Part shown: positions 52,178-61,590 of the stretch, in pieces
How the letters are laid out: every line of letters begins with the position of its first letter
Position numbering within the stretch: position 1 is the first letter of the stretch
Assembly: GCF_003574655.1 (NCBI RefSeq)
Contig: NZ_QNUM01000004.1
Location: 372,001 to 436,000 of the forward strand
DNA from: Cohaesibacter haloalkalitolerans
GTDB lineage: Bacteria; Pseudomonadota; Alphaproteobacteria; Rhizobiales; Cohaesibacteraceae
DNA: 64,000 nt
Direction: 5' to 3'
Position numbers and translations under genes: made by a program
Notes under the pieces: model-generated
The model's database searches: none
Seen by the model: only the letters and a program-made list of their open reading frames with translations
Told to the model about the DNA's origin: nothing

Positions 52178-54031
52178 TTATTCCGACATCCACCTGAATG
52201 AGAGTGAAACATGCCGCGTTCCACTTCGTCCCATCCCTGCCCCGGCGACTATGTAGGAGGTTCTGGTCAGTCGCAGCGGGTCTGCTCCATAGGACAATGC
52301 CTCGATTGCGCTGGCTCCCTTGTCTGTCAACAATTGCATTGGCAAGAGAAGCATCATGCCCACCACAGCAGCATGAATCGGCTGTCTGAGGATCGCCCAA
52401 TAGAAGTTTCCTTCAGTCTCACGGTAGTGCTGAAGAATGATCAACGCGGCAATGAACGCATAGGCACCTGCATTGACTGCAGCAAAAAGGATGAACCCTC
52501 TTGCTTCGCTCTCGTTGTCTATCCCGACAATCGGGGCGGCAGAAACAGCAGACAGCAGCAGATATGGTGCTATGATTTTCCATGCCACCAACTGCTTGCC
52601 GTGCGCTCCTTTCGGCGTGACCTTGAAATCGACAAATCCATGGCTGAAGCGGTCCCAGACCGCAGCCAGACTGCCCATCAAGGCCCACGGCCAGCGCGCA
52701 AGCAGGAAAAGCGATGCTTCCCAGCTGATGATTTTTGCCGACATGGGGCGTAGCCAGCCACCACGTTTCCAGAAAATGGCGAGCGCGACAAGAATCACTG
52801 ACATTGGCACGAAATGCAGCAGGAATTCCGGGTAGGTTACCCCGACAAATGGTTCGTTCCGCAACAAGGCGATACCGGGAAGCAGGAACATGAAGCCCAT
52901 GAACACCGAGAAAAGCGGATACCACAACTGCGAGAACAGGAACTGAAATTTGAGCCGCCCATTCAAATGCGGCACATACTCGGACGAGTGGCGCAGCAGG
53001 ATTGTCACAAGACTGCGCGACCATTGAAATTCCTGCGTTGCGAGATCGGCGAAGGTTGCCGGCCCGTCTCCATGCGCAGTGGCATCCAGCGCATGTACAC
53101 CTTTCCAGCCACCAGCATTCATCAGCAATGTAGTGGAATGATCTTCAGCCAGTTCAGGCCCCAGACCGCCAATTGCCTGCAAAGCTTTTGTTCGCACAGC
53201 GTAATGTGAACCAATGCACAATGGCGCCCACCCATTGTTGTAACCGGCCTGCAAAGCCCCATGCAGAGATCCCTCTGCATAGAGGCGGCTGCGGGCCGAC
53301 CAACTGGTCGCCGCGTTTGCGTCGCAGATGGACGGGGCCGAGACATACCCCACCTGCGGATCGTTGAAAGGAACCAGCATATGCCAGAGATAATCCTCTT
53401 CCGGCACGTGATCTGCATCCAGCTGACTGACAACATCATAATTTCTGTAGCCAAAATGATCGTAGAAATAGGCCAGATTGCCTTCCTTGCAGCGGGTTCT
53501 TCTTGGCCAGGTCGCGCGATGGTAGGCTGCATCATCCTGCCTTGTCGAAAGATGAACCCCGTGCTCTGCGCACCAATGTTTGGTCTCTGCATCCGGTTTT
53601 TCAGATGCGAGCCAGACATCGTAAGAAACCCCATCCGGAAGCCGTTGATTGAGCATGGCTGCGAGTGTCTTCACCAAAACGGCAAACGGTTCTGACGGCG
53701 CCTGGGTCACAACCATGGCAATCCGCACGCCCTCAGGTGGGGTCAAGCCTGATCTCGGCTTGCACGCACCGCGAAAAATCAGCAGAAAATACAAAGGCAG
53801 CAGGGTGACCCACAGGAGCGTAACCGACAGGGCTGCATACCAGGCAACCCCGATGACATGTTCTCTCGTCAGCCACCAGTTCCAGAACCAGACCAGACTG
53901 GCAAACCAGAGCACAAGGCCGCCGTCATTGACCCATTTTTGACGATGGGTGAATACCGGGACGAGCAGCCCAGACTCCGATCTGTCAATTGCCCCCAAAG
54001 GAGCAACATGAGTCCGGTCTGTGTTTGTCAT
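52178..54031 (-). CDS. Processive glycosyltransferase family 2, cellulose-synthase-like
   Basis: The 617-residue inner-membrane glycosyltransferase has two N-terminal helices (GGLVLWFASLVWFWNWW, AALSVTLLWVTLLPLYFLLIF). A cytoplasmic GT-A domain follows, with DXD motif SQLDADHVPEEDY and acceptor motif LAEDHSTTLLM. The Q(Q/R)xRW site appears as TQEFQWSRS, so the Arg is replaced by Gln. At least six C-terminal helices form a translocation channel (FLFSQLWYPLFSVFMGFMFLLPGI and following). This layout is that of BcsA-like synthases which extend and extrude a polymer. It overlaps galE by ATGA. The donor sugar is probably the product of the neighbouring GalE or Uxs enzymes. Confidence 0.88.
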   Translation of the reverse strand: MTNTDRTHVAPLGAIDRSESGLLVPVFTHRQKWVNDGGLVLWFASLVWFWNWWLTREHVIGVAWYAALSVTLLWVTLLPLYFLLIFRGACKPRSGLTPPEGVRIAMVVTQAPSEPFAVLVKTLAAMLNQRLPDGVSYDVWLASEKPDAETKHWCAEHGVHLSTRQDDAAYHRATWPRRTRCKEGNLAYFYDHFGYRNYDVVSQLDADHVPEEDYLWHMLVPFNDPQVGYVSAPSICDANAATSWSARSRLYAEGSLHGALQAGYNNGWAPLCIGSHYAVRTKALQAIGGLGPELAEDHSTTLLMNAGGWKGVHALDATAHGDGPATFADLATQEFQWSRSLVTILLRHSSEYVPHLNGRLKFQFLFSQLWYPLFSVFMGFMFLLPGIALLRNEPFVGVTYPEFLLHFVPMSVILVALAIFWKRGGWLRPMSAKIISWEASLFLLARWPWALMGSLAAVWDRFSHGFVDFKVTPKGAHGKQLVAWKIIAPYLLLSAVSAAPIVGIDNESEARGFILFAAVNAGAYAFIAALIILQHYRETEGNFYWAILRQPIHAAVVGMMLLLPMQLLTDKGASAIEALSYGADPLRLTRTSYIVAGAGMGRSGTRHVSLSFRWMSE

Positions 54032-55014
54032 GACCTCACCTCCAGGCCAAAGGTCGGCGCTGCGGTCTTTATGATTGAACCGATATCCGACATCTCCGTT
54101 CTGAACCCCAAAGCTTTCTCGGCAAAGGCCGGATCGGCATAAAGGGCCGGAGGATCACCGGGCCTGCGCGGAGCGATTTGCACCGGCACGTCATGCCCGG
54201 TCTGCTGGCGGACCGTGTCGAGAATTTCCAGTATCGAGATCCCGATGCCGGACCCAAGATTGACAATCATGCTTCCCTTGCCCTGCAAGAGGTGCCTGAC
54301 TGCCAGCACATGGGCCCTCGCAAGATCGCTCACGTGGATATAATCCCGAACGCAGGTCCCATCCTTCGTTTCATAGTCGGTGCCGAAAATCCTGAGCCTT
54401 TCGGCCCGACCACTTGCCGCCATGAGCGCGAGCGGAATGATATGGGTTTCCGGAGAGTGCTTCTCAGACAACTCGCCATCAGGATCAGCCCCGCACGCGT
54501 TGAAATATCGAAGAATGACCGACTGCAGGCCATAGGCTGCGCGATAGTCCTGCAATATGCGCTCGACAATCAACTTCGTGACCCCATAGGGGTTGATTGG
54601 CATCTGCGGTGTCTGTTCCGTTATGGGCAACCTGTCAGGAACGCCATATGTTGCGCAACTGCTTGAAAACACGATCTTGTCAAGCTGCATGGCATGACAG
54701 GCTCCCAAAAGGCTCAGTGTCCCTCCTACGTTGGTCCCATAATACCGGGCGGGATGTTCAACAGACTCCCCCACATAGGCAAGCGCGGCAAAATGCATGA
54801 CAGCGACGGGTCGATATTTATTGATGGTATCGACCAGTTTCCCGACATCGCCGAGTTCCCCCTGCACGAAAGGTCCGTATCTCACATCGGACAAATTGCC
54901 CGTGCTCAGATTGTCATATGTTACCGGGATAAAGCCATCTGAAGCCAAAAGCTTGCAGGTATGGCTCCCGATAAAACCAGCCCCCCCGGTAACCAGTATG
55001 GATTGCCCGGTCAT
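54028..55014 (-). CDS. galE: UDP-glucose 4-epimerase
   Basis: The 328-residue SDR enzyme interconverts UDP-glucose and UDP-galactose. The NAD-binding motif [19 protein letters not shown] is at the N-terminus. The catalytic Ser/Tyr/Lys are in SSSCATYG and [11 protein letters not shown] (YxxxK), and [17 protein letters not shown] is the GalE-specific block. UDP-galactose or UDP-arabinose for the GT2 protein would be its product. It overlaps uxs and the GT2 gene by ATGA. Confidence 0.93.
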   Translation of the reverse strand: MTGQSILVTGGAGFIGSHTCKLLASDGFIPVTYDNLSTGNLSDVRYGPFVQGELGDVGKLVDTINKYRPVAVMHFAALAYVGESVEHPARYYGTNVGGTLSLLGACHAMQLDKIVFSSSCATYGVPDRLPITEQTPQMPINPYGVTKLIVERILQDYRAAYGLQSVILRYFNACGADPDGELSEKHSPETHIIPLALMAASGRAERLRIFGTDYETKDGTCVRDYIHVSDLARAHVLAVRHLLQGKGSMIVNLGSGIGISILEILDTVRQQTGHDVPVQIAPRRPGDPPALYADPAFAEKALGFRTEMSDIGSIIKTAAPTFGLEVRS

Positions 55015-56048
55015 TCGGCCACCTCGACAATTGGCTCATTGGCAAAGATCTCGGCGGCGAAATAGGCGACAGTCTTCTCCAGCCCTTCTCGGAGCGGGAT
55101 GGTTGGCTGCCATCCGAGCAGGCGATTGGCGCGCGTAATGGACGGGCGCCGAACGACCGGATCGTCTTTTGGCAAAGGCAGGTGCTCGATACGGGATCTG
55201 GAAGATGTCATTTCCCTGACCAGACAGGCCAGTTCCATAACAGTGAATTCTCCGGGATTGCCAAGGTTCACCGGGTCACAAACCTCCTTGCCGATCGCCA
55301 TCAACGCCACCAGCCCGGATACAAGATCGTCAACATAACAGAAGGATCTCGTCTGCTGGCCATCGCCATAAACCGTTAGAGGTAACCCTTGCAAAGCCTG
55401 GCAGATGAAGTTTGATACGACACGACCATCGTCCGGTCTCATCAACGGACCATAGGTGTTGAAGATGCGCGCGATCTTCACTTCAATGCCATCCCGCTCG
55501 GCATAGTCATGAAACAGCGTTTCGGCACACCGCTTGCCTTCGTCATAACAGGACCGCGGGCCAACCGTATTGACGTTGCCCCAGTAATTCTCCGGCTGCG
55601 GATGAACTTTGGGATCGCCATAGACCTCGGATGTTGAAGCCAGAAGGATCTTTGCCCCCTTCTTCCGGGCGAGGCGCAACAGATTGATCGACCCCAGAAT
55701 ACAGGTCTGCATGGTATGGACCGGATCTGCCTGATAGTGTGGAGGCGAGGCCGGGCACGCGAGATTATAGATCTCGTCAATGGGCTTCGAAATCTTCAAA
55801 GGCTTGATGATGTCATGAAGAACAAAACGGAAGTTCTCGTCGCCAACAAAAGACTGGATGTTGGATTGCCTGCCTGTCATCAGACTATCCACGCAAATGA
55901 CCTTGTTCCCCGCATCCAGCAGTCTTTTGCAAAGATGCGTTCCTACGAATCCGGCTCCCCCAGCCACCAGAATTGTTTTGCTGAATTTGCGGCGCACTTT
56001 CCCGTTCTCGAGGCGTGAATACGCACCCGAGTGCTTCAAATTATGCAT
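55011..56048 (-). CDS. uxs: UDP-glucuronate decarboxylase-like NAD-dependent epimerase (UXS)
   Basis: The 345-residue extended SDR enzyme has a Rossmann motif [17 protein letters not shown]. Other UXS-like blocks are [12 protein letters not shown], the catalytic loop [43 protein letters not shown] and [19 protein letters not shown]. These are close to UDP-xylose synthase, which converts UDP-glucuronate to UDP-xylose; UDP-glucose dehydrogenase is not in the window. The start at 56048 has a GGAGGAG site and begins the reverse-strand operon uxs-galE-GT2-GH26-DUF995. Confidence 0.92.
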   Translation of the reverse strand: MHNLKHSGAYSRLENGKVRRKFSKTILVAGGAGFVGTHLCKRLLDAGNKVICVDSLMTGRQSNIQSFVGDENFRFVLHDIIKPLKISKPIDEIYNLACPASPPHYQADPVHTMQTCILGSINLLRLARKKGAKILLASTSEVYGDPKVHPQPENYWGNVNTVGPRSCYDEGKRCAETLFHDYAERDGIEVKIARIFNTYGPLMRPDDGRVVSNFICQALQGLPLTVYGDGQQTRSFCYVDDLVSGLVALMAIGKEVCDPVNLGNPGEFTVMELACLVREMTSSRSRIEHLPLPKDDPVVRRPSITRANRLLGWQPTIPLREGLEKTVAYFAAEIFANEPIVEVAE

Positions 56049-56439
56049 ATTGGCTCCTCCGTGAAGGCCTAATGCACCGCCGCTTTTAATTTGAAGTCTT
56101 TCTGACGTGGCTGGATTGAATCGGCAGCTGTTATGGTGCCCGGCAATGCCTGTCCGGACGTTTCTGTTTGTTACCGATCTCCAATTCGGGCTTCTTTCAA
56201 AGCTGCGGTGCCTGCTGGTTTGATTTTTATCGAGCTCGCAGATTCCGTCCGGGTGTTAGGAATTATTTTCCCCCAAGCGCAAATTGCGAGATCACTTATC
56301 GATTAAGGGAACTATTTTAACACAATTTTACCAATAATGTAAGAAAAAAGAAAAATTCCACCTAAGGTAGAATCATAACCATTCCAACTCAAGTTCTTTC
56401 AAACTCTCATTTGAACGGGTAATTGCACATACGGAGCAT
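56049..56439 (-). promoter_or_regulatory. AT-rich upstream region of the polysaccharide operon
   Basis: These 391 bases contain no gene. They are AT-rich and should hold the promoter of the uxs-led operon. No clear -35/-10 pair was assigned. Confidence 0.4.
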
Positions 56440-56465
56440 AAAAAAAGGGCCCGCAATCCGGACCC
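56440..56465 (-). terminator. Rho-independent terminator of the small lipoprotein gene
   Basis: GGGCCCG pairs with CGGACCC around a CAATC loop, with a G-T pair. On the minus strand a run of seven T follows, 25 bases after the lipoprotein stop. Confidence 0.8.
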
Positions 56466-56490
56466 ATCTTAACAGGTAAATTTCTTGCTT

Positions 56491-56862
56491 TTATCGTGCT
56501 CGACAGCTTGCTCGTGAACCAAAGCCGCTTGCGGAACAGATATAGTTTGCCGAACCAAGATACAGCTTTTCAGGCCTGGTATTTTGATTAGAGGCAAGTT
56601 GAATCGGCGTGTAACTGGCCTTGCGTACTGGCTTTGCTGCAGCATAGGTGCCGCTCGAGAATCCGGTTGTTTTCGACCGAACACTTGCAGTCTGAGATAC
56701 ATAGCTCAGTTTCGGAGAATATGTTGAAACTGAAACACTTTTGTCTCCGGGTGTGCTTTGGCAGGCCACCAGCAACAAACAAGCCATACCAACCAGAATT
56801 TCGGGCGTTTTGGCACCACCTGAGTTCGAGGATTTTGCGATAAGCGTCTTCAAAAGATGCAT
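56491..56862 (-). CDS. Small lipoprotein with conserved C-terminal cysteine motif
   Basis: The 123-residue precursor contains a lipobox (MACLLLVACQS, Cys near residue 34). Its 90-residue mature part is Ser/Thr/Lys-rich and ends YICSASGFGSRASCRAR. Short exported proteins of Rhizobiales end in this way (CxPSGFG...C), as far as I can recall. The start at 56862 is the only frame start ahead of the lipobox, giving an unusually long n-region. Function unknown. Confidence 0.6.
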   Translation of the reverse strand: MHLLKTLIAKSSNSGGAKTPEILVGMACLLLVACQSTPGDKSVSVSTYSPKLSYVSQTASVRSKTTGFSSGTYAAAKPVRKASYTPIQLASNQNTRPEKLYLGSANYICSASGFGSRASCRAR

Positions 56863-57466
56863 AATTGCTCCAGATCAACCTTTCATCAGAAGAGAGAACG
56901 ACAACTCACCTTGCGCGCGCTCCGTTGAAGCTCGACGCTACGCATTCACAAGAGTTGAACTTTATCTGATTCTGTTTACAAGTTTGAGGGGTTTAATTGC
57001 AAACTTGGGCAATATTGTGAGTTTAAAAAGTTAATTATTTATTAAACCAAATAAAATCAGCAAGAAAAGAGATATTAGACAAGCCTAATTTAAGTATACA
57101 ATTTTTAAGTGTATGTATTGATTAATTTAGTCTCGCGAAATATATATTGTCGTCTTCTGAAAACTCGCGTCAGGGTGTCAAAAAGACTCTGATGGAACGA
57201 GCCAAGCTGGAGCCCCGCCCTCCCCCATCGCAATTCCTGCCATCCTCTAATTCCCTGATGCCATAGGGATATGGCAAGGCCAATTGCTCAAAACTGACAC
57301 CGGATCGGTAGCGAATGGCAAATGTCCCCAAGAGGCTTTGCTGCGGTCGGGTCAACAGCTGAAAATGACTATCCTGCTTCGGAAACAGCAATCGCGGACG
57401 AAGCTGCCTTTGCAAAACCCACCCTTTCTGCTCAAATGCCAAGACGAGAAAGATCGGGAGAAAGAA
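56863..57466. other. AT-rich islet flank without a supported gene
   Basis: These 604 bases between the lipoprotein gene and the immunity-like gene include the lowest G+C stretch of the window (about 56990-57150). Open frames here are not protein-like. It may be horizontally acquired or a remnant of a partner gene, and it should hold the promoters of the flanking genes. Confidence 0.45.
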
Positions 57467-58135
57467 ATGGTTTGGTTCTGCAATGTGACAAGCGATCAAC
57501 AGTTGGGCGACCGGCCGGGACTGCGTGCAAAGTTTTATGGCGAGCCCTGGGAACAACCATACGAGCGATACATAGGCCCTACTAGGCCAAAAAAAATAAT
57601 AACTTCAATGAATAACTGTATTGAGGGAGAAGTTCTGAACAGAGAAGATTTTCCTGAATCTTTTGCTGTTTACGACGAAAGTCGCTTCAAGAAAATGAAA
57701 TCTCTTTTTTGGGCCGCGGGCTTCCTAGTTGTTAAGCAAGATTTGGCGGACATATTCTCCCTCTTTGATATGGGAGCAGGCGGATTGGTGCAATTCCCAA
57801 TCTATCGGGCCGATGAAAAGATACTCTATCCAAGCAGCTACTATTTTCTGCATTTTGGCAACCAAAAAAACACTTTCGTTCCCGAGCAAAGCCAAAAAGT
57901 CTTCCCGTCCTATTTCAACAAGGAGCGGAACCTTCAGCCTTGGGATGTCTATCCGGAAGCGGATGGTGATGTCGCCGTAACGGAAAAAGCTGAGGAAGGA
58001 CCAGACATTTGGATAGAGCCCACAGTGCCAGGCAAGCTGTTCATGAGCGACGGCTTGGCGGTGGCCTTACGGGACGCAAAGATTAAACCAAAAATTGATT
58101 GGCGGCTTACAAAATGCCGGATCGTGGATGAATAG
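57467..58135 (+). CDS. Imm11/DUF1629-like immunity-type protein, orphan
   Basis: The 222-residue soluble protein opens MVWFCNVTSDQQLGDRP. It has the two-part layout I associate with Imm11 (DUF1629) proteins: a middle ESFAVYDESRFKKMKSLFWAAGFLVVKQDLADIFS helix set and an ending TVPGKLFMSDGLAVALRDAKI, where the C-terminal LFxSDxLxxAL strand-helix is typical. Imm11 proteins protect from effectors of polymorphic toxin systems. No toxin gene is adjacent, and its region is AT-rich. ATG 57467 with GGGAG upstream is preferred over earlier in-frame starts. The family assignment is from memory. Confidence 0.6.
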   Translation: MVWFCNVTSDQQLGDRPGLRAKFYGEPWEQPYERYIGPTRPKKIITSMNNCIEGEVLNREDFPESFAVYDESRFKKMKSLFWAAGFLVVKQDLADIFSLFDMGAGGLVQFPIYRADEKILYPSSYYFLHFGNQKNTFVPEQSQKVFPSYFNKERNLQPWDVYPEADGDVAVTEKAEEGPDIWIEPTVPGKLFMSDGLAVALRDAKIKPKIDWRLTKCRIVDE

Positions 58136-58357
58136 GGGATAAGCCGATGGCTTGGTCAAATTTGCGCATTGACCCAGCTCTAGCTGCAGGCACTGCTTTG
58201 ATTGGCCAAGAACTTTAAAAACTAATGCTTGCTCTACGTTCCTAATGCGTGTCCTTGGCACGATTTCAACGTCCCATATGGCCTCAAACCGGTCGAATGC
58301 AGCGCGATGACAATTGTCAGAATGCATGATGCTTGCTGGAATGATGGAGAGCCGCGC

Positions 58358-59116
58358 CTAATCCCCCACCCGTATCCACGCATTGGTGCTGACCATCTTG
58401 CAATCCTTGCCCCCCATCACCGCCGCAGCTTCGGCTGGCAAGACCATGTGAACGGTCGAGATGTGCTCGATCTCGGTCGGGCTCTTGACCGTGAGGTTCC
58501 ATGTCATCTTGCTGCCGAGCCCTTCTCCGGCGGGCATCTGGTCGAACAATTCCGAGAAGATCTCCGCTTCCCAGGCATCATTGCCCGCGGTGCGCCATGT
58601 GATCTTGCTCTTGCCCTGCGCCTCAAGTGTCCGGGTCAATTCCAGTTTGTCCGGATGAAATGGCGCCTGATAGGTCAGCGGACGGGGCTGCTGCCATTCC
58701 GGCGGTAGAGCGCCGGGCGATTTGGGGAAGACCTGTTCCATGATCGGCGGACAGCCATCAAGGCGTGTCGCCCCAAGGCGAGCCTGCCACAGGCCGGGTT
58801 TGGGCTGAATGCCTTCAAACAGAGCGAGGTCATCCTCTTCCCCACCGCATTCCTTGGCGATAGCCGACCGGGATCGACTGTCCCAGTGATAGGCGCCGGT
58901 CTTGCGATCAACAACGAGAATTGCTTCAGCAGATGGCGGCGGGGGAAGCCCGACACTTTCGCCAGCGGCGACAATATTCTCGCGATCAAAGTTTGAAAGA
59001 TAGAAATCCGCTCCATTGCCGTGACATTCGGCAATGATGACATTCTCTGCGCGTGCCGGCGCTGCGAGGTTTGTGCCCAGAAGCAAAAGGGCGGCGAAGG
59101 TCAGAGTGTGTTTCAT
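58358..59116 (-). CDS. Exported protein of unknown function, partner of the VWA gene
   Basis: The 252-residue precursor has a signal peptide (MKHTLTFAALLLLGTNLAAPARAEN). The mature part has several Cys (ECHG, KECGG, DGCPP, KDCKM), a PGLWQARLG segment faintly like DUF3617, and a C-terminal beta-rich end. It lies 52 bases after the VWA gene on the same strand and is likely co-transcribed. The start at 59116 has AAGGA 9 bases upstream and begins the signal peptide. No family is firmly recognised. Confidence 0.65.
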   Translation of the reverse strand: MKHTLTFAALLLLGTNLAAPARAENVIIAECHGNGADFYLSNFDRENIVAAGESVGLPPPPSAEAILVVDRKTGAYHWDSRSRSAIAKECGGEEDDLALFEGIQPKPGLWQARLGATRLDGCPPIMEQVFPKSPGALPPEWQQPRPLTYQAPFHPDKLELTRTLEAQGKSKITWRTAGNDAWEAEIFSELFDQMPAGEGLGSKMTWNLTVKSPTEIEHISTVHMVLPAEAAAVMGGKDCKMVSTNAWIRVGD

Positions 59117-59131
59117 GGGGTGCGTCCTTTC

Positions 59132-59176
59132 CTGTCCGTTACGGTGCTGTCCATTACGGTGCTGTCCATCACGGTG
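59132..59176. repeat. Three tandem 15-bp repeats between VWA and exported-protein genes
   Basis: Three adjacent copies of CTGTCC(A/G)T(T/C)ACGGTG cover 59132-59176 and overlap the last codons and stop of the VWA gene. In the unused frame they read RNGQH repeats. This looks like recent tandem duplication and may be variable between strains. Confidence 0.8.
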
Positions 59177-61454
59177 CTGGGCGTCGCGAAGGGGCAAGCA
59201 GATCGAGAAGCTGCTTGGCGGTACTGCCATTGCCTGCCTTTTGCGGCTCTGCACCAAGCCTGAGAGTGTTGCGGATGAGGTCGAATTCCTGAGAGGAGAT
59301 ATAGGGGGTGAATGCGCAGAGCTGCGATCCGGGCTCGACTTCGAGGCAGTCATCGCCCCCCTCCTGATTGAGGCCGACGAGTTTGAAATTGCCCGCCGGA
59401 TCAAGATCCCAGAACCAACTGCGTACCCGACCGTCAGTGCCGGTCTCGCCGAATTCAGAGGACCAGCGCGCCGGTAGACGGCCATTGACCGGCGACCCCT
59501 TGAAACCGAATTCGCAAGGCTCGTCGCCACATCTCCTGAGGACCTTGCCGGTTGTCAGCGTGAATTGCAGGGTCCGCATTGTCCGCTCCAGCTCCTTGTC
59601 CGACCGGTCCGGGTCGGCACAAAGCTGCCCGACCCGCGTGAGGCGGCATCCACGCTCTCCCATTGGCCAATCAACCGGGTTCAGCCAGATCGAATGGGCC
59701 GCTCCTGCCTTTTGTGCAAATTCGGCACTTGGATAGGGGGTTGACGGTGTCACGTCTGCGACCCAGTTCTCGGGCAGATGGAAGGAGAGACTGGTGGCTG
59801 CGTCACGCATGTCGCAATTCTCGACGGTCCTGTCGCCGGGCAGGCAGCGGTGGGGATAGTCCGCCCACGCCTTGCCAGCTTCCTGCCCTGTGATCGGTGA
59901 CACGCCACCATCTGGCCCGTGCCCATCATCACCGCCTGGCGCAGAGCCATTCTCCGCCTGCCCAGCTCCGGTAGCGTCATCAACCACCGTCCCAACGTCG
60001 ATCTGCTGACGGGCCTTCTCGATGCGCTCACCCGCCGCGTCATAACTCCTGTAGACCAGATCATAGGTGCCCGGCTCAGTGGGAGCGTGGAGCTGATTGC
60101 CATAGGCAAGATCGCCGAGCGTCAGCCCCCAGTCGACCTGACGGTCACCCTGCCAGATTTCAATGCCATCATTCCAGAGCTGACTGCCGGTGCTCTCGAT
60201 GACAATCACTTCCCCCGGCGCGACAGTTGGCGGCGCAGAAAGGATCACCTCCGGGTCAGTTTCTGCGAGCAGCATCATCTCCTCGACCAGATCACCCCCC
60301 CAGCTTTCGAGCCGCAGCAGATATCGGCCCGGCGAGGCGGGAAGATTGATCCCGGCCTGCTTGGCACCGGCCTGACCCTCGATGGTGGAATAGGTGATGG
60401 CATCGCCACCGTCCTCAGAGTAAAGCCGCAGCGCGAGGGCTGCCCCGCCTTGCTCCTGACCGGCCTGGGTGATGCTGAGGTCAATCGCCACGGTTTCCCC
60501 GCGCGCCGCATAGGGCCCCCGGTCCTGCATCACGGTGACAGGCAGAATGCCCTGCATGGTGACGACCACATCCTTAGCATCAGCACCTGCGGCAAATTTC
60601 GTCTCCCCCCGACCTCCGGAGGCTGTGACGATGGCCGTGTAAGGCCCCGGTGCCAGTTCAACCGCAAAGGGTTTGTAGCGCGCGTCGCCGGACACCTTGC
60701 CAAGCACGAGTTCCTTGCCCGTCTCGTCGTTGCGCAGTGCCCATTCATAGACATCCGGCATGGTACCGGGATAGGAGAAGATGAGACGAACGCCAGTGGC
60801 TCTTTCGGCTGGTGCATCTGCTGTTGTCAGCGCCAGTGCCTCGGCCAGCTCGGCCCCCGTCTGGGGCCGCATCAACAGCCCACCGGTCTTTTCGGGAACG
60901 CAGGCAAGCGCTTCCGCTTCTACCTCGCTGAGCCCAAAGCCGACCACGTGGGCCCGGATCTTCACTCCCTCGGACGCAAGCGCCTCCGCAACCGCGCAGG
61001 GATCAACGTCACAGGTTTCAAGACCGTCCGTGACCAGCACGATGTCTGCCGCTTCCGCCGTACGGGGAATTTCTGCCGCAGCAATCCGCAGAGACTGGCC
61101 AAGCGGCGTCTTGCCTTTCGGGCTGATACGGTTGAGGCGGGCGGACAATTCGGCGGCGCTTTGCCCACCAACCGGAGCCACCACCTCGATATCGGAACAA
61201 TCCCCCTTGCGATGATGCCCAAAGACCACAACACCGAGCGGAACAGAAAGGTCACGTGAGCCGAGGAAGCCCGCCAGCACGTCACGGGCAACCTCGATCT
61301 TGGTGCGTCCTTCAGGGAGCTGGCCCCACATGGACCCGGATGCATCGAGGATGACAATGGTCGCCCGGTCGCTCTCTTGCGCCTTTGCCGACATCCCTGC
61401 AAAGAGCAAAGCGGCAAACATCAGGCAGACCAGCTTCGATATCGCGTTTGACAT
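59169..61454 (-). CDS. Secreted von Willebrand factor type A domain protein
   Basis: The 761-residue precursor has a signal peptide (LVCLMFAALLFAGMSAKAQ). A VWA domain follows (residues 31-200) with an intact MIDAS: TIVILDASGSMWGQ (DxSxS), the Thr in PKGKTPLGQSLR, and IVLVTDGLETCDVDPC. Beta-sandwich domains follow (residues 220-500). A Gly/Asp-rich linker near 530 leads to a Cys-containing C-terminal domain (GDRTVENCDMRDAA, RCGDEPCEF). VWA proteins bind partners through a metal ion. The role is unknown. The ATG at 61454 begins the signal peptide; earlier in-frame sequence is not protein-like. Confidence 0.83.
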   Translation of the reverse strand: MSNAISKLVCLMFAALLFAGMSAKAQESDRATIVILDASGSMWGQLPEGRTKIEVARDVLAGFLGSRDLSVPLGVVVFGHHRKGDCSDIEVVAPVGGQSAAELSARLNRISPKGKTPLGQSLRIAAAEIPRTAEAADIVLVTDGLETCDVDPCAVAEALASEGVKIRAHVVGFGLSEVEAEALACVPEKTGGLLMRPQTGAELAEALALTTADAPAERATGVRLIFSYPGTMPDVYEWALRNDETGKELVLGKVSGDARYKPFAVELAPGPYTAIVTASGGRGETKFAAGADAKDVVVTMQGILPVTVMQDRGPYAARGETVAIDLSITQAGQEQGGAALALRLYSEDGGDAITYSTIEGQAGAKQAGINLPASPGRYLLRLESWGGDLVEEMMLLAETDPEVILSAPPTVAPGEVIVIESTGSQLWNDGIEIWQGDRQVDWGLTLGDLAYGNQLHAPTEPGTYDLVYRSYDAAGERIEKARQQIDVGTVVDDATGAGQAENGSAPGGDDGHGPDGGVSPITGQEAGKAWADYPHRCLPGDRTVENCDMRDAATSLSFHLPENWVADVTPSTPYPSAEFAQKAGAAHSIWLNPVDWPMGERGCRLTRVGQLCADPDRSDKELERTMRTLQFTLTTGKVLRRCGDEPCEFGFKGSPVNGRLPARWSSEFGETGTDGRVRSWFWDLDPAGNFKLVGLNQEGGDDCLEVEPGSQLCAFTPYISSQEFDLIRNTLRLGAEPQKAGNGSTAKQLLDLLAPSRRPAP

Positions 61455-61590
61455 GGGGCCTCTCTTGTTGGGGCGTCGGAAACACCCTGCCTTCGATGGA
61501 TTCTCACAGAAGGCGCAGGATAGAGGCGAGCCTTTGCCGCGTCTTGGGGACTGCGGCACTCAAATGCGGGGGGAGAGGTAGTTTGGACGT

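Noticed and set aside
59132-59176. Three short repeats considered as a CRISPR array
   Set aside because: The units are directly adjacent without spacers and only 15 bp long.
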